Source: Microbulbifer variabilis ATCC 700307 (GTDB taxonomy: Bacteria; Pseudomonadota; Gammaproteobacteria; Pseudomonadales; Cellvibrionaceae). Taken from it: 64,000 nt of DNA. The stretch is from contig NZ_AQYJ01000022.1 of assembly GCF_000380565.1 (NCBI RefSeq), positions 1-64,000 of the forward strand. Reading direction: 5' to 3'. The translations under genes and the position numbers were made by a program. A model generated the notes under the pieces. The model saw only the letters and a list, made by a program, of their open reading frames with translations, did no database searches and was not told where the DNA came from. Within the stretch, counting starts at the first letter, position 1, and every line of letters starts with the position of its first letter. Shown here piece after piece: positions 44,160 through 53,498 of this stretch.

Positions 44160-45407
44160 ATGGAAAACCCCGTACAACAACTGCGTGTCGACGGTGCACG
44201 CCTATGGCGTAGCTTGATAGAGATGGCTGAAATTGGAGCCACTCCTGCTGGTGGCTGCAATCGACAGGCGCTGACGGATGAAGATCGCAATGGGCGCGAT
44301 TTGTTTGTGCGTTGGTGCCGTGAAGTTGGCTGCGAGATTCGTGTGGACCGGATGGGAAATATCTTTGCCAGGCGAGCGGGTTTAGATAATAGCTTGCCTG
44401 CGGTTATCACCGGGTCCCATCTGGATACCCAGCCTACTGGCGGAAAATTCGATGGTGTGTATGGAGTACTGGCGGGATTGGAGGTACTGCGTACTCTGGA
44501 GGAGAAGGGGATAAGGACCAAAGCGCCACTGGAAGTAGTCGTGTGGACTAATGAAGAGGGCGCACGTTTTTCCCCAGCGATGGTGGGTTCTGGTGTTTGG
44601 GCTGGGGAGTTCAGTCTCGAGTACGGCCATAGCCGTGTTGATAAGGCGGGATTCAGTATTGGTCAGGAGTTGGAGCGCATTGGATACCTGGGAACTGAGC
44701 CAGCCAAGCCCTTCCCGGTAAAAGCGGCTTTCGAAGCTCATATTGAGCAGGGGCCGATTCTTGAAAAGCAGGATCAGGTGATTGGTGTGGTTACCGGGGT
44801 ACAGGGTATCCGCTGGTACGATGTCACTTTTTTCGGTACTCCCTGTCATGCCGGTCCTACGCCTATGGAGGACCGCCGTGATCCGGTGCAGGCTTTGGCA
44901 TGGCTTTGTGAAAGGCTTTACGGCGAAGTAAAGGCTTACTCTGAAGATGCCAGAATGACCTGTGGCGATCTGCGCGCAGCTCCGGGCAGCCGCAATACAG
45001 TGCCGGAAAAGGTTGTACTGGCCCTGGACTTGCGTCACCCCAAGCCAGAGGGGTTAGAGCACCTGCATCGCAGCCTTTACCGAGTGGCAGAGCAGGTGCA
45101 GGAAGCCAGTGGTGTTGCCATTGATGTGCGGGAGGAATGGTATTCGCCGCCGGTAGCTTTCGATGAGGCGTGTATCGAGGCTGTTGACAGCGCTGTGCAA
45201 AGCCTGGGTTACAGCCATCGCAAGATGGTCTCCGGTGCTGGGCATGACTCTGTTTATGTCTCCAGGGTTGCCCCGGTCTCAATGATTTTTGTCCCCTGTG
45301 CAGGTGGCCTTTCCCATAATGAGGCTGAATCCGCTGAGCCTGGACATCTTGAGGCAGGTTGTAATGTCTTGTTGCAGGCAATGCTTTCCAGTACTGATTT
45401 GGCCTGA
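44160..45407 (+). CDS. M20-family N-carbamoyl-amino-acid hydrolase / allantoate amidohydrolase-like
   Basis: 415 aa binuclear metal hydrolase. Ligand motifs: GSHLDTQPTGGKFDGVYG near residue 80, WTNEEGARF near 125, AHIEQGPI near 190, and GAGHDSVYVS near 360; these and the C-terminal GGLSHNEAE block mark the ureidase/carbamoylase branch rather than peptidases. It should release CO2 and ammonia from an N-carbamoyl (ureido) acid. GGAG lies 9 nt before the ATG. 84 bp downstream in the same direction is an amidinotransferase-fold enzyme, which suggests a shared guanidino/ureido pathway. Confidence 0.88.
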   Translation: MENPVQQLRVDGARLWRSLIEMAEIGATPAGGCNRQALTDEDRNGRDLFVRWCREVGCEIRVDRMGNIFARRAGLDNSLPAVITGSHLDTQPTGGKFDGVYGVLAGLEVLRTLEEKGIRTKAPLEVVVWTNEEGARFSPAMVGSGVWAGEFSLEYGHSRVDKAGFSIGQELERIGYLGTEPAKPFPVKAAFEAHIEQGPILEKQDQVIGVVTGVQGIRWYDVTFFGTPCHAGPTPMEDRRDPVQALAWLCERLYGEVKAYSEDARMTCGDLRAAPGSRNTVPEKVVLALDLRHPKPEGLEHLHRSLYRVAEQVQEASGVAIDVREEWYSPPVAFDEACIEAVDSAVQSLGYSHRKMVSGAGHDSVYVSRVAPVSMIFVPCAGGLSHNEAESAEPGHLEAGCNVLLQAMLSSTDLA

Positions 45408-45491
45408 GGCTATAGAGAAATAAATTAAAGACTGAATGGGCTTTTGGGGAATATAGCCAGTGGCCCGGCAATAGTAATTTGGATGGATTAG

Positions 45492-46412
45492 ATGAGTGAA
45501 TTTACCCTGAAGTACCGCAATGAGGATGGCGGCACAGTTCCCCTTGCCAATTGGGGGATGGATTCCGAATACGGCGTATTGCGCGATGTACTTATCGGGC
45601 CTGTGGATAACTTCAGCTGGCGGACTGGTAATGCCAGTGCCCGTCGCGCCGAGCGCCTCGGAATGCAGTTTGATCACAAGGTAGCTGAAGCCCAGCACGC
45701 GGAGATGCTTGATGCTTATCGACATGCGGGAGTAAATACACACCTGATTCCAGCCGATCGTAGCTTGCCTTACCAGATTTATGGGCGTGACTCCTCAGTA
45801 ATGACTCCTTGGGGCCCGATAGTGACGCAGATGTACAGTCCCTGGCGTCGTGGTGAATGGGTGCCCATCGTCAAAAAATATGCCCAACTGGAAATTCCCA
45901 TTTACGATGTGATTACTGCAGGTTCTCTTGAAGGCGGTGATTTCATGGTGTTAGAACCCGGGGTAATACTTTGTGGATACTCTGGCGAGCGCACTAGCCG
46001 CCAAGGCTTCGAGCAAATGCAACGCTGGGTGGAAAAAGAGGGCTGGGAAGTGAAGGGTTACCAGTTTGACCCCTTCTTCCTGCATATTGATGTCATGGTG
46101 GCGATGCTGGCAGAGAAGTTGGCAGCTATTTGTGTTGATGCTGTAGAGCCTGAGTTGGTGCAGTGGTTTAAGAGCCGTAATATCGGGATTATCGATATCC
46201 CTTTCCCTCAAGTTTTGGAACTCGGGGTTAATGTGGTGGCTCTGGGCAACGACCGGGTGATGTTGCCTAAGGCTAACACTGGCCTGGCGGAGAAATGCCG
46301 CGCTCATGGGCTGGAAGTGATTGATCCAGACATCTCCATGATCACCCCGGGGGGTGGCGGCGTTCACTGTATGTGTCAACCTCTACGAAGGGACCCTGCG
46401 GTAAAAGGCTAG
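45492..46412 (+). CDS. Amidinotransferase/DDAH-fold guanidino-modifying enzyme
   Basis: 306 aa, single domain of the arginine deiminase-amidinotransferase-DDAH fold. The propeller repeats carry YQIYGRDSSVMTPWGP (substrate Asp), GGDFMVL, FLHIDVMVAML (catalytic His) and the C-terminal nucleophile Cys in GGGGVHCMCQPLRRD. The enzyme either hydrolyses a guanidine to a ureido group or transfers an amidino group; sequence alone does not decide. Next to the carbamoylase, hydrolysis is more attractive. GGATGG precedes the ATG. Confidence 0.87.
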   Translation: MSEFTLKYRNEDGGTVPLANWGMDSEYGVLRDVLIGPVDNFSWRTGNASARRAERLGMQFDHKVAEAQHAEMLDAYRHAGVNTHLIPADRSLPYQIYGRDSSVMTPWGPIVTQMYSPWRRGEWVPIVKKYAQLEIPIYDVITAGSLEGGDFMVLEPGVILCGYSGERTSRQGFEQMQRWVEKEGWEVKGYQFDPFFLHIDVMVAMLAEKLAAICVDAVEPELVQWFKSRNIGIIDIPFPQVLELGVNVVALGNDRVMLPKANTGLAEKCRAHGLEVIDPDISMITPGGGGVHCMCQPLRRDPAVKG

Positions 46413-46652
46413 CGGTGCAGCCCTCCCGGTGACTCTCAGCTGCCGGGTTAATCCCGTCAACGAAAGTGGTTGGTTATGAACTCGCCTAAGCGAGTGCAGC
46501 CGGTAATATGAATCGCCTGAATAGGTGCTCTCTGTTATTGATCCGCTCATTGAGTGGATAGCTGGAGTCGTTTTAATGCAAAACGGCTCTATGACAGGCC
46601 AATATAAAAGACTGTTTGGCAGTCTCAAATGATTCTATACCCGGAGAATAAT
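46413..46652 (+). promoter_or_regulatory. Structured leader with a series of hairpins before the enoyl-CoA hydratase gene
   Basis: Five short hairpins lie in a row: ACTCGC/GCGAGT (46480-46495), CGCCT/AGGTG (46514-46527), ATCCGCT/AGTGGAT (46541-46559), GAGTCGTTTT/AAAACGGCTC (46565-46589) and AGACTG/CAGTCT (46609-46625). Three of the five contain one G-T pair, as expected if RNA pairing is kept under selection. Could be a regulatory leader, a small RNA, or simply terminator plus promoter elements. Confidence 0.45.
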
Positions 46653-47432
46653 ATGCAAAGTGCATGTACGGAAATTCTGGCCCAGGTCAACGACCGTATA
46701 CTGGAAATCACCATTAATCGCCCGGAACGCAAAAATGCTCTGACCATGGCCATGTATACTGCTATGGCTGAGCTGCTCAATAGTGCAGCGAATAACTCCG
46801 ATATTCGAGTGGTCATCATAACTGGTGCAGAGGGCATTTTTACAAGTGGTAATGATTTAACAGACTTCCTCGGCGGTTCCGCTGAGGGTGAAGAGTCACC
46901 GGTATTCCAGTTCATGAGTGCGCTTTACAGCTTCCCCAAGCCTGTTGTAGCAGCGATAAATGGTCCGGCGGTAGGTATCGGCACCACTATGCTGTTGCAC
47001 TGTGACCTGTCCTTTGCCGGTCATGATGCTATGTTCCAAATGCCTTTTGTAAACTTGGGGCTTTGTCCCGAGTACGGTTCCAGTTACTTGCTCCCCCGTA
47101 TTGCTGGCCATGCCAAAGCTTCAGAACTTCTATTACTCGGCAAGAAGTTTTCTGCACAGGAGGCTGTGGATATTGGTATTTGTAATGCGGCGGTGGAACC
47201 TGAGCAAGCGATTGCTCGTGCTCGAGAGGCCGCTTTGGAACTTGCGGTAAAGGCACCGGCAGCTGTGCGCTTGACCAAACAATTATTACGTCAGGCGACA
47301 CTGGAAAAAGGACTGGAGTTTATCCAGGATGAGGGGCGCCACTTCAAGGATCGACTAGCCTCGGAGGAATTCAAAGAAGCTGCGACTGCTTTTATGGAAA
47401 AACGTCCCGCAGACTTCTCAAAGTTCGACTAA
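46653..47432 (+). CDS. Enoyl-CoA hydratase/isomerase family protein
   Basis: About 259 aa crotonase. ITINRPERKNALTMAMYTAM near residue 18; the oxyanion hole regions are ITGAEGIFTSGNDLTDFLGG near 64 and INGPAVGIGTTMLLHCDLSF near 100. The second catalytic Glu position looks different from classical hydratases (VNLGLCPEYGSS), so it may act as an isomerase or on a special substrate. The perfect GGAGAAT-spaced ATG at 46653 sets the start. Confidence 0.92.
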   Translation: MQSACTEILAQVNDRILEITINRPERKNALTMAMYTAMAELLNSAANNSDIRVVIITGAEGIFTSGNDLTDFLGGSAEGEESPVFQFMSALYSFPKPVVAAINGPAVGIGTTMLLHCDLSFAGHDAMFQMPFVNLGLCPEYGSSYLLPRIAGHAKASELLLLGKKFSAQEAVDIGICNAAVEPEQAIARAREAALELAVKAPAAVRLTKQLLRQATLEKGLEFIQDEGRHFKDRLASEEFKEAATAFMEKRPADFSKFD

Positions 47433-47436
47433 AAGT

Positions 47437-47466
47437 AAAAGGCCGCTAAAAAGTGGCCTTTTTTTT
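47437..47466. terminator. Terminator between the hydratase and GlpQ genes
   Basis: AAAAGGCCGCT / AGTGGCCTTTT (11 bp, one G-T) followed by T residues; serves the plus-strand gene and, with its A-run, possibly the convergent glpQ. Confidence 0.8.
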
Positions 47467-47478
47467 CGCTTGATTTAC

Positions 47479-48582
47479 TTACTGTTGATGTTGCTTACGG
47501 TTGCCGCGGGATAGGTAATTGACTGCCTGATCGGGGTGATCTGTAAATAAACCATCCACGTGTAACTGGTAAGCGGCAAAATGTAAAAAGTGATTAAAAC
47601 TTTCGAACTCTTCTGGGAGCTTTTCTGGGTCGGCGCGGAAAGTGTAAGGATGTACCTGTAAATGTCTGCGGTGAGCGCGGCGTACGACATTATTGGCACG
47701 TGGTTTTCCATCCTGAATTTCAATCAGCATGGGGTACCAGGGGCCGATGCCATCTGCGTAGTTGGCAATCTTACGCAAACCGCCCTGTTCCAACATCCAA
47801 TCATAATCGTAATTTTGAATATTGCCGTTAACTTGAATTAATTTCTCTCCCCAGCTGGTTGCTGCAATAAGTTGAACCAGAGGGATGTCCATATCGAGAG
47901 CAGGCATTAATTCATATTTAATTCGTTGTAATTCTTCAGCATCAAAACACTGGAAGAAGATTTTTTGATCCCTGTTGATGTAACCGTATTGCTTAAGTTT
48001 CTCCAGTGCAATTGCGGCAATGTCCTTACCTTCCCAGTGATGAAAGTAGGGTTTTTTGATTTCCGGATAGATACCAATGTCATAGCCAAGTGAGCGGTTC
48101 AATCCCTGGATCAGTTCAATTTCCTCTTCAAATGTAGAGAGTTGGAAACTGGATTTCCACAGGGGGAAACGATGTGGATATTTCGCCTGAGGTCCATCTT
48201 CACCCATGATGAATGCTTCACTGACACGTAGTTTTTTCAGTTCTTCCAAAGTGAAGTCAATAGTGTAAAAGTGGCCGTCCTCACGGGCCCGATCGGGAAA
48301 AACATCAGCAACGTCGGTTGTGCTATCAAGATAAATATCGTGCATTACAATCAGGTGGTTATCTTTACTAAGAACCAGGTCCTGCTCGATATAATCAGGG
48401 CGCATACCGTAGGCCAGTGCTTTAGCCTCCAGGGTGTGTTCCGGTAAATAGGCAGATGCTCCACGATGGGCAATGACCAGAGTGCGCTTATTCTTGTCAA
48501 AAGAACTATCTGTTTCGGCACAGGTAAGACTTGCAGCAACGGAAGAAAGTATTATTAAAAAAGATAAAAATTTTTTGAACAT
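47479..48582 (-). CDS. glpQ: Periplasmic glycerophosphodiester phosphodiesterase
   Basis: About 367 aa. Hydrolyses glycerophosphodiesters to glycerol 3-phosphate and alcohol. Signal peptide MFKKFLSFLIILSSVAAS-LTCA, which also holds a possible lipobox Cys. Catalytic blocks: AHRGASAYLPEHT near residue 33 (His and Arg), IEQDLVLSKDNHLIVMHD near 55 (metal Glu/Asp and second His). Long inserts match GlpQ (about 350 aa) rather than short UgpQ. I start at 48582; the 74 residues upstream in frame carry no signal and include low-quality sequence. Confidence 0.93.
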   Translation of the reverse strand: MFKKFLSFLIILSSVAASLTCAETDSSFDKNKRTLVIAHRGASAYLPEHTLEAKALAYGMRPDYIEQDLVLSKDNHLIVMHDIYLDSTTDVADVFPDRAREDGHFYTIDFTLEELKKLRVSEAFIMGEDGPQAKYPHRFPLWKSSFQLSTFEEEIELIQGLNRSLGYDIGIYPEIKKPYFHHWEGKDIAAIALEKLKQYGYINRDQKIFFQCFDAEELQRIKYELMPALDMDIPLVQLIAATSWGEKLIQVNGNIQNYDYDWMLEQGGLRKIANYADGIGPWYPMLIEIQDGKPRANNVVRRAHRRHLQVHPYTFRADPEKLPEEFESFNHFLHFAAYQLHVDGLFTDHPDQAVNYLSRGNRKQHQQ

Positions 48583-48677
48583 TTGAAATGCATCCCATAT
48601 GAAGATACGAGACTTTCTAGCAAATAAATATGACAGGGATGTATCAGTATACAGGGTATAATCTGAGGTTGTGATCT

Positions 48678-48696
48678 GCCCAGCATTTTGCTGGGC
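48678..48696. terminator. Hairpin upstream of glpQ
   Basis: GCCCAGCA / TGCTGGGC with loop TTT. Lies between the acyl-CoA ligase stop and glpQ; may be part of a double terminator with the next hairpin. Confidence 0.5.
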
Positions 48697-48713
48697 TCCG
48701 CCAGTCAAGTCGT

Positions 48714-48750
48714 TGCATTCAGACAGATTCTTCATATCTGTCTGAATGCA
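48714..48750. terminator. Perfect 15-bp hairpin after the acyl-CoA ligase gene
   Basis: TGCATTCAGACAGAT / ATCTGTCTGAATGCA with a 7-nt loop, 30 bp past the ligase stop. No T-run follows on the minus strand. Confidence 0.6.
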
Positions 48751-48779
48751 AAATTTACTAAACATTTTACTTCTGGATT

Positions 48780-50411
48780 TTATACGGTTATCTCTTGAGG
48801 CCATAAGTGTTCTGAAAATTTCTGACGCAGATCCTTTTTACTAATTTTTCCAGTAGCTGTGAGTGGTAATTCATCGATAATTATACAGTCATCGGGAATC
48901 CACCATTTGGCAAACTGCCCCTGGAAAGTACTGAGAATTTTATCGGGTTTTAGTTTGACACCTGTTTCGAGAACCACGAGCAATAGGGGACGCTCTGCCC
49001 ATTTTTCATGAGTCACGCCGATAACTGCCGCCTCTGCTACACCCTCTAGTGTCATAGCGAAGTTTTCCAGCTCTATTGAGGAGATCCATTCACCACCAGA
49101 TTTAATAACATCCTTAGTGCGGTCGGTAATTGTCAGGTATCCAAGAGAGTCGATAGTGGCAACATCGCCTGTGTCAAACCAACCGTCGGTGGTTAGAGCA
49201 GACTCTTCGGACTTAAAGTAGCGCTCACAAATCCAGGGACCGCGCACTTGTAAGGCGCCAAAGGCAGTCCCATTGTGAGGGAGGAGGTTTTCTTGAGGGC
49301 CGACAATACGCATTTCTACTCCAAACCCTGCTCGTCCCTGCTTGAGTCGTAGTTTTTTGGCTTCTTTAGGTGCAATAGAGGGAGCGATTCGGGCGTTATA
49401 GGTACCGAGTGGGCTCATCTCGGTCATGCCCCAGGCATGGTGGGTATAGACACCATGCTGCTGTTCAAATTCTTCCATAATGCTCCAGGGACAGGCGGAG
49501 CCACCCACTACTACGCGGTTGAGGCTCGGAAGGGTCTCTTTGCTATTGCGTAGGTACTTCAGCAGTGCCAGCCAAACAGTTGGGACGCCGGCGGCAATCG
49601 TTACTGATTCCTGTCTTATCAGTTTACTAAGTGTCTCTCCACAACCCATACTGGGCCCAGGTAAAACGAGTTTGGCGCCGACTGCTGGTGCTGCGTAGGG
49701 AATAGACCAGGCATTGACATGGAACATGGGGACAACCGGGAGAATGGCTTCGTCGCGGCGAATAGCAAATGCATCTGGCATTAACACACCATAGGTGTGC
49801 AGTGCCATTGCGCGGTGGGAATAGAGTACGCCTTTTGGATTACCGGTGGTTCCAGATGTGTAGCAAAGAGCTGCCGCACTCTCCTCACGTAAATCTGGCC
49901 ATTGGAAGCAGCTGGGCTGGTTGACTAGTAGGTCTTCATAGCAATAGTAATTGGCTAATTTACTATCGGGCATATGTGCCCTGTCTGTTAAGACAATTAC
50001 ACCCTCCACGGTGCTGAGCTTATCCTCCAATGATTCGATGAGTGGCACAAATAAAGGATCAATAAATAGCCAGCGATCTTCGGCGTGCTCAATAATATAG
50101 TGAATCTGCTCAGGGAAAAGCCGGGGGTTAATCGTGTGGCAGACCAAGCCGCTGCAGGATGTTGCGTAATAGAGTTCAAAGTGCCGGTGGTCATTCCAAG
50201 CGAGTGTGCCGATGCGGTCACCTCTATTTGCTCCGAGCATACATAATACTTGGGCGAGCTGCGCAGCACGAGCAAAAGCCTGCTTATAGCTGTAGCGGTG
50301 GAGGGGGTTATCCAGAGTAACCGAAATGACTTCACTATCCGGTGAATTACACAGGGCGCGGCGTATAACAGCGGTAAGTGTGAGCTGAGATTCCATCATC
50401 ATGCCGTTCAT
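48780..50411 (-). CDS. Fatty acyl-CoA ligase, AMP-binding (AlkK-like)
   Basis: 543 aa. Activates a carboxylic acid with ATP and CoA. The P-loop-like motif is [20 protein letters not shown] near residue 190; [13 protein letters not shown] near 340 is the A5 motif; [19 protein letters not shown] near 425 and [15 protein letters not shown] (A8 hinge) follow; [13 protein letters not shown] with the catalytic Lys closes. Closest to medium-chain AlkK-type ligases. AGGAG is 7 nt before the ATG. Single gene. Confidence 0.93.
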   Translation of the reverse strand: MNGMMMESQLTLTAVIRRALCNSPDSEVISVTLDNPLHRYSYKQAFARAAQLAQVLCMLGANRGDRIGTLAWNDHRHFELYYATSCSGLVCHTINPRLFPEQIHYIIEHAEDRWLFIDPLFVPLIESLEDKLSTVEGVIVLTDRAHMPDSKLANYYCYEDLLVNQPSCFQWPDLREESAAALCYTSGTTGNPKGVLYSHRAMALHTYGVLMPDAFAIRRDEAILPVVPMFHVNAWSIPYAAPAVGAKLVLPGPSMGCGETLSKLIRQESVTIAAGVPTVWLALLKYLRNSKETLPSLNRVVVGGSACPWSIMEEFEQQHGVYTHHAWGMTEMSPLGTYNARIAPSIAPKEAKKLRLKQGRAGFGVEMRIVGPQENLLPHNGTAFGALQVRGPWICERYFKSEESALTTDGWFDTGDVATIDSLGYLTITDRTKDVIKSGGEWISSIELENFAMTLEGVAEAAVIGVTHEKWAERPLLLVVLETGVKLKPDKILSTFQGQFAKWWIPDDCIIIDELPLTATGKISKKDLRQKFSEHLWPQEITV

Positions 50412-50641
50412 AGTCGACTCCTATTATTATGTTTATTGTCATCTATCGGTAACTAGCCTGAATGGCCACACCGGACTTTAGGGGGTTCTTTCAAAATGAC
50501 TCAGGTAAGCTTTGAAATCAGGGCCCAATGTTCAAGCTTATGAAAAAACAAATCACCCTTCATAAAGTAGGCAAATAAAAGCTTTACAGAAAAGAGATAC
50601 TGTTGCCAAGAAATTAATGTGGATGAAGCAGTCACAATGCG

Positions 50642-52102
50642 TTACCGCACTATCTTAATCCATTCACCAGGTTGAGGTTCACCGCGAGGGTAGTAACCAT
50701 TTAAAAGTCTTAATTGCTCTTCGGCATATTCACCAATTTCCATATGTTTAGCCAGAGAGGAAAAAGTAGTTTTTTCATTTGCTTTTACGTAGCGCAACCG
50801 GCGAATATCTTTCTCCACAATATCTGTTTTACGTAGGGGCCGGAAACTACGGATACTAGTTAGGAACATAGTGTCATATTTTTCCAGGGCCTCTTTATCC
50901 TGAGAGCCAGAGTTGGTTACCTTGCCCTCCAACATAAATTGCCGGCTTCCATAGTAGATAACTGCAACTCTGTCGGGATCGGGCGCCTCTTTTTCAAGGT
51001 TGGGAAATTTTCCTGTGTGACCCACAAGCTGATATTGTTGTAATTTTTCCCCTTGCTCCAGTTTTCGTAAGTCATATTCCTCACGCAAGGCCATATCTGC
51101 AGGTTGGTTACCATCGCGTTTCGCTACCTTGATAGTAATTGTGGCGGAGCTATCTGGGGCGGATCCTACAATTGAAGACCGCTGGTTTGCCACCGTCCAG
51201 CCATCTGGGAAGAGGAGAGAGAAGCCCAGGCGTTTATGATTAAATCGATTTTTATTGGATTGCCGGGAGTTATCCCCGTACACCAGACCATCTGTCTTCT
51301 CCCGATAATAGGCCACTTTGGTTTCTTTATTATCTTCAGGTAGGGTACCCGCTGCTTTTACTACTTCCTGCAGGCGAAGATCATTACGAGGATGAGTAGA
51401 AAAAACACCATGATAGGTTTGGGGTTTTTTACCCTCAATACGGGCACGTCTTCTGGCAAAGGTCTCCTGGTCTTTTAATAGCCCGATAACATTTATCATT
51501 GCCTGTGGATCATAGCCCGCATTAAACATATATTGCGCACCGAATCGGTCTGCTTCCAACTCCATTTCCCGGCCATAACCCTTTACCGCTGCTGTACTGT
51601 ATAAATTGGCTACATCGCCAACCACGCCGCTACCGGTTACTAGAACCGATAAAACCGATGCGACGCTGGCACCAGTGGCTGCAGTTTTTTGCCGAACAGC
51701 GTGTCGCGCAGTAATGTGCCCGATTTCATGGGCTAGTACGGCGGCCATTTCTGCCTCTGAATGTAAATAGGTGAGTAGGCCGCGATTGATATAGACATAA
51801 CCGCCAGGAAGGGCGAAGGCATTGATGTCCTGGCTGTCGATGATGGTGAAATGGTACTTGAGATCAGGCCGATCACTGGCAGCAGCCACTTTTTGCCCGA
51901 CATGACTGACGTAGGCTGTGAGAATCGGATCCTGGTAAATAGGAGTACTTTCTATCAGCTTCTCATGCATCTCTTTGCCAATAGAGATTTCCTTGCCTTC
52001 AGACATTAACACCAAGTCTGGGCTTTTTGTGGCAGGGTTGAATGCACACCCTGCCCCCACTGCTACCAGCGCACTGGCGAGCCACCGATTAATGGTTTTC
52101 AT
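50642..52102 (-). CDS. M48-family metallopeptidase lipoprotein with C-terminal LysM-like region
   Basis: 486 aa. Lipobox in LVAVGAGC. Zinc site HEIGHITARHAVRQ near residue 127 and third ligand in ELEADRFGAQYMFNAGYDPQ near 180 define M48, like periplasmic BepA/LoiP-type proteases that act on outer-membrane proteins. FALPGGYVYINRGLL precedes the zinc site as usual. The C-terminal 60 residues (LRYVKANEKTTFSSLAKHM and RLLNGYYPRGEPQPGEWIKIV) resemble a LysM/peptidoglycan-binding module. Last gene of the long minus-strand cluster, 29 bp after the preceding lipoprotein gene; it may be a quality-control protease for the machine. Confidence 0.9.
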   Translation of the reverse strand: MKTINRWLASALVAVGAGCAFNPATKSPDLVLMSEGKEISIGKEMHEKLIESTPIYQDPILTAYVSHVGQKVAAASDRPDLKYHFTIIDSQDINAFALPGGYVYINRGLLTYLHSEAEMAAVLAHEIGHITARHAVRQKTAATGASVASVLSVLVTGSGVVGDVANLYSTAAVKGYGREMELEADRFGAQYMFNAGYDPQAMINVIGLLKDQETFARRRARIEGKKPQTYHGVFSTHPRNDLRLQEVVKAAGTLPEDNKETKVAYYREKTDGLVYGDNSRQSNKNRFNHKRLGFSLLFPDGWTVANQRSSIVGSAPDSSATITIKVAKRDGNQPADMALREEYDLRKLEQGEKLQQYQLVGHTGKFPNLEKEAPDPDRVAVIYYGSRQFMLEGKVTNSGSQDKEALEKYDTMFLTSIRSFRPLRKTDIVEKDIRRLRYVKANEKTTFSSLAKHMEIGEYAEEQLRLLNGYYPRGEPQPGEWIKIVR

Positions 52103-52131
52103 TACCCCCTGCCTCCTTGTCTATTTATTGT

Positions 52132-52794
52132 CTAAGAGCTTGTACCACTAGCTGGAACCAGGAACTGTTGTAGCTGGGCCGCCATACCTTTACAGGCATT
52201 ATTCTGTACCCTGGCAATCAAGGGGATTGGGATGACAATCGCAGGCATATAAGAGGTGCCTTTGGCATCAGCACTCAGTTTGCCTGATAATTCCCGATCG
52301 CGGAAATCCCAAACAGAGGCCTCATAGTCGGATTCCTTATCCCAGGTACCAAACCCGAAACAGCCGGCGCCGCCGGTACTGATGGTGCAGCTAATAGACC
52401 CAGCACTTGCCGTCGTTTCAGTGGATCCATCAATCCATACTATGTACTTAACCCCGTAGTTTTCCATGCGCTCACGCACGCCTTCATTTTCCATTAGACG
52501 GTCCAGAGAACGCACATGCATGGGAGCTGTGCGGGGTTCAAACCAGGGGTACATAATGTCGACAAATTCTTTCTCTGGAATGATGTTTACACCCATCTCC
52601 GGGTTGTGGAGCTCTCTGCCGACACAGGCAATAAGATCTGGTTCTGTCTCATAATCGCTGGAGTGACGGCGCCCGAGAATAACTACGGAGTCGCCTGCTC
52701 TTAGCTCTCCATCGCTACGCCGGTATTCGTCAATAACAACAGTGGTACAACCGGTCAGGAAAATCAGTGCGAAAATAATGAATGGCTTGAACAC
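52132..52794 (-). CDS. Lipoprotein of the envelope-machine cluster (A)
   Basis: 220 aa. Starts at GTG with GAGGAT upstream. Signal peptide MFKPFIIFALIFLTGC, lipobox LTGC; the +2 residue is Thr, so outer-membrane sorting is expected. The mature part has a nucleotide-like alpha/beta pattern (DSVVILGRRHSS, YGVKYIVWIDGSTE) and four cysteines besides the lipid Cys. The arrangement of a small-domain lipoprotein ending in LQQFLVP recalls CsgG/TolB-N-like helper lipoproteins, but I cannot name a family. 12 bp downstream of lipoprotein B. Confidence 0.85.
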   Translation of the reverse strand: MFKPFIIFALIFLTGCTTVVIDEYRRSDGELRAGDSVVILGRRHSSDYETEPDLIACVGRELHNPEMGVNIIPEKEFVDIMYPWFEPRTAPMHVRSLDRLMENEGVRERMENYGVKYIVWIDGSTETTASAGSISCTISTGGAGCFGFGTWDKESDYEASVWDFRDRELSGKLSADAKGTSYMPAIVIPIPLIARVQNNACKGMAAQLQQFLVPASGTSS

Positions 52795-52806
52795 AACAAA
52801 AATCCT

Positions 52807-53475
52807 CTATTCAGCCTTGCTGGATTTCACTTTGAACTCCTGCAATGAAGCAGACCTTAATTTCCCAGAGAGAAATGCCTGTAACTCAGGTACTTTTTCG
52901 AAGCCGGTGTAGAGCGTTGCCCCTGCGTCACGCAGGGCAATGTTGATTGCCTGGGTTAGAGCCTGCTCCTGGGACTTCAGGAAGGCTGTAGGTGTTTTTC
53001 CGTAGGCAGTAATTACCCAGCTGGCTACCTGTTGCCCACGGGGATCATAAGCATTCATGTCATATTTGATCCACACTTCAAAAATATTAACTCTGGTTTC
53101 CCGTGGCATGGTGAATTGCAGCTCCCTGACTTCGGGAACTATTACCAACTCGACATTATCGGGTACTTTTTGTGGGTACTCGGAAAGGGAAACTGTATTG
53201 GTAAACATGGAACCGAGTACTGTCTCGAACAGGTTTTTTTGTGCCCGGCCAGTATTAATCTTCCATTCCTCACGATCTTCGCTATCTTCCTCGTAAATGT
53301 AATTTCTAAAATCGTCACTGAGGTAAATGCCTACAGAGAGGGGGAGCTGTTCACCCACAGGTGATGGATACTTCCCCTCCACCCGCACAGTATGAGAGCA
53401 GGCCGCAACCAGTAGTGAAAACAACACCACCGCGGTAAAGTGGAGTGGCAAAGCCGCCTTTATCCTGTACTTCAT
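52807..53475 (-). CDS. Lipoprotein of the envelope-machine cluster (B)
   Basis: 222 aa. Signal peptide with lipobox LVAAC and Ser at +2, so likely outer membrane, inner leaflet. The mature domain (LPLSVGIYLSDDFRNYIYEE, VELVIVPEVRELQFTMPRET, NAYDPRGQQVASWVITAYGK) has the look of the LPS/ABC-auxiliary lipoprotein fold with an alpha-beta layout. GGAGCAATTC precedes the ATG. Sits between the vWA genes and lipoprotein A with 23 and 12 bp gaps. Confidence 0.85.
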   Translation of the reverse strand: MKYRIKAALPLHFTAVVLFSLLVAACSHTVRVEGKYPSPVGEQLPLSVGIYLSDDFRNYIYEEDSEDREEWKINTGRAQKNLFETVLGSMFTNTVSLSEYPQKVPDNVELVIVPEVRELQFTMPRETRVNIFEVWIKYDMNAYDPRGQQVASWVITAYGKTPTAFLKSQEQALTQAINIALRDAGATLYTGFEKVPELQAFLSGKLRSASLQEFKVKSSKAE

Positions 53476-53498
53476 GAATTGCTCCTGGAATCAATCAG

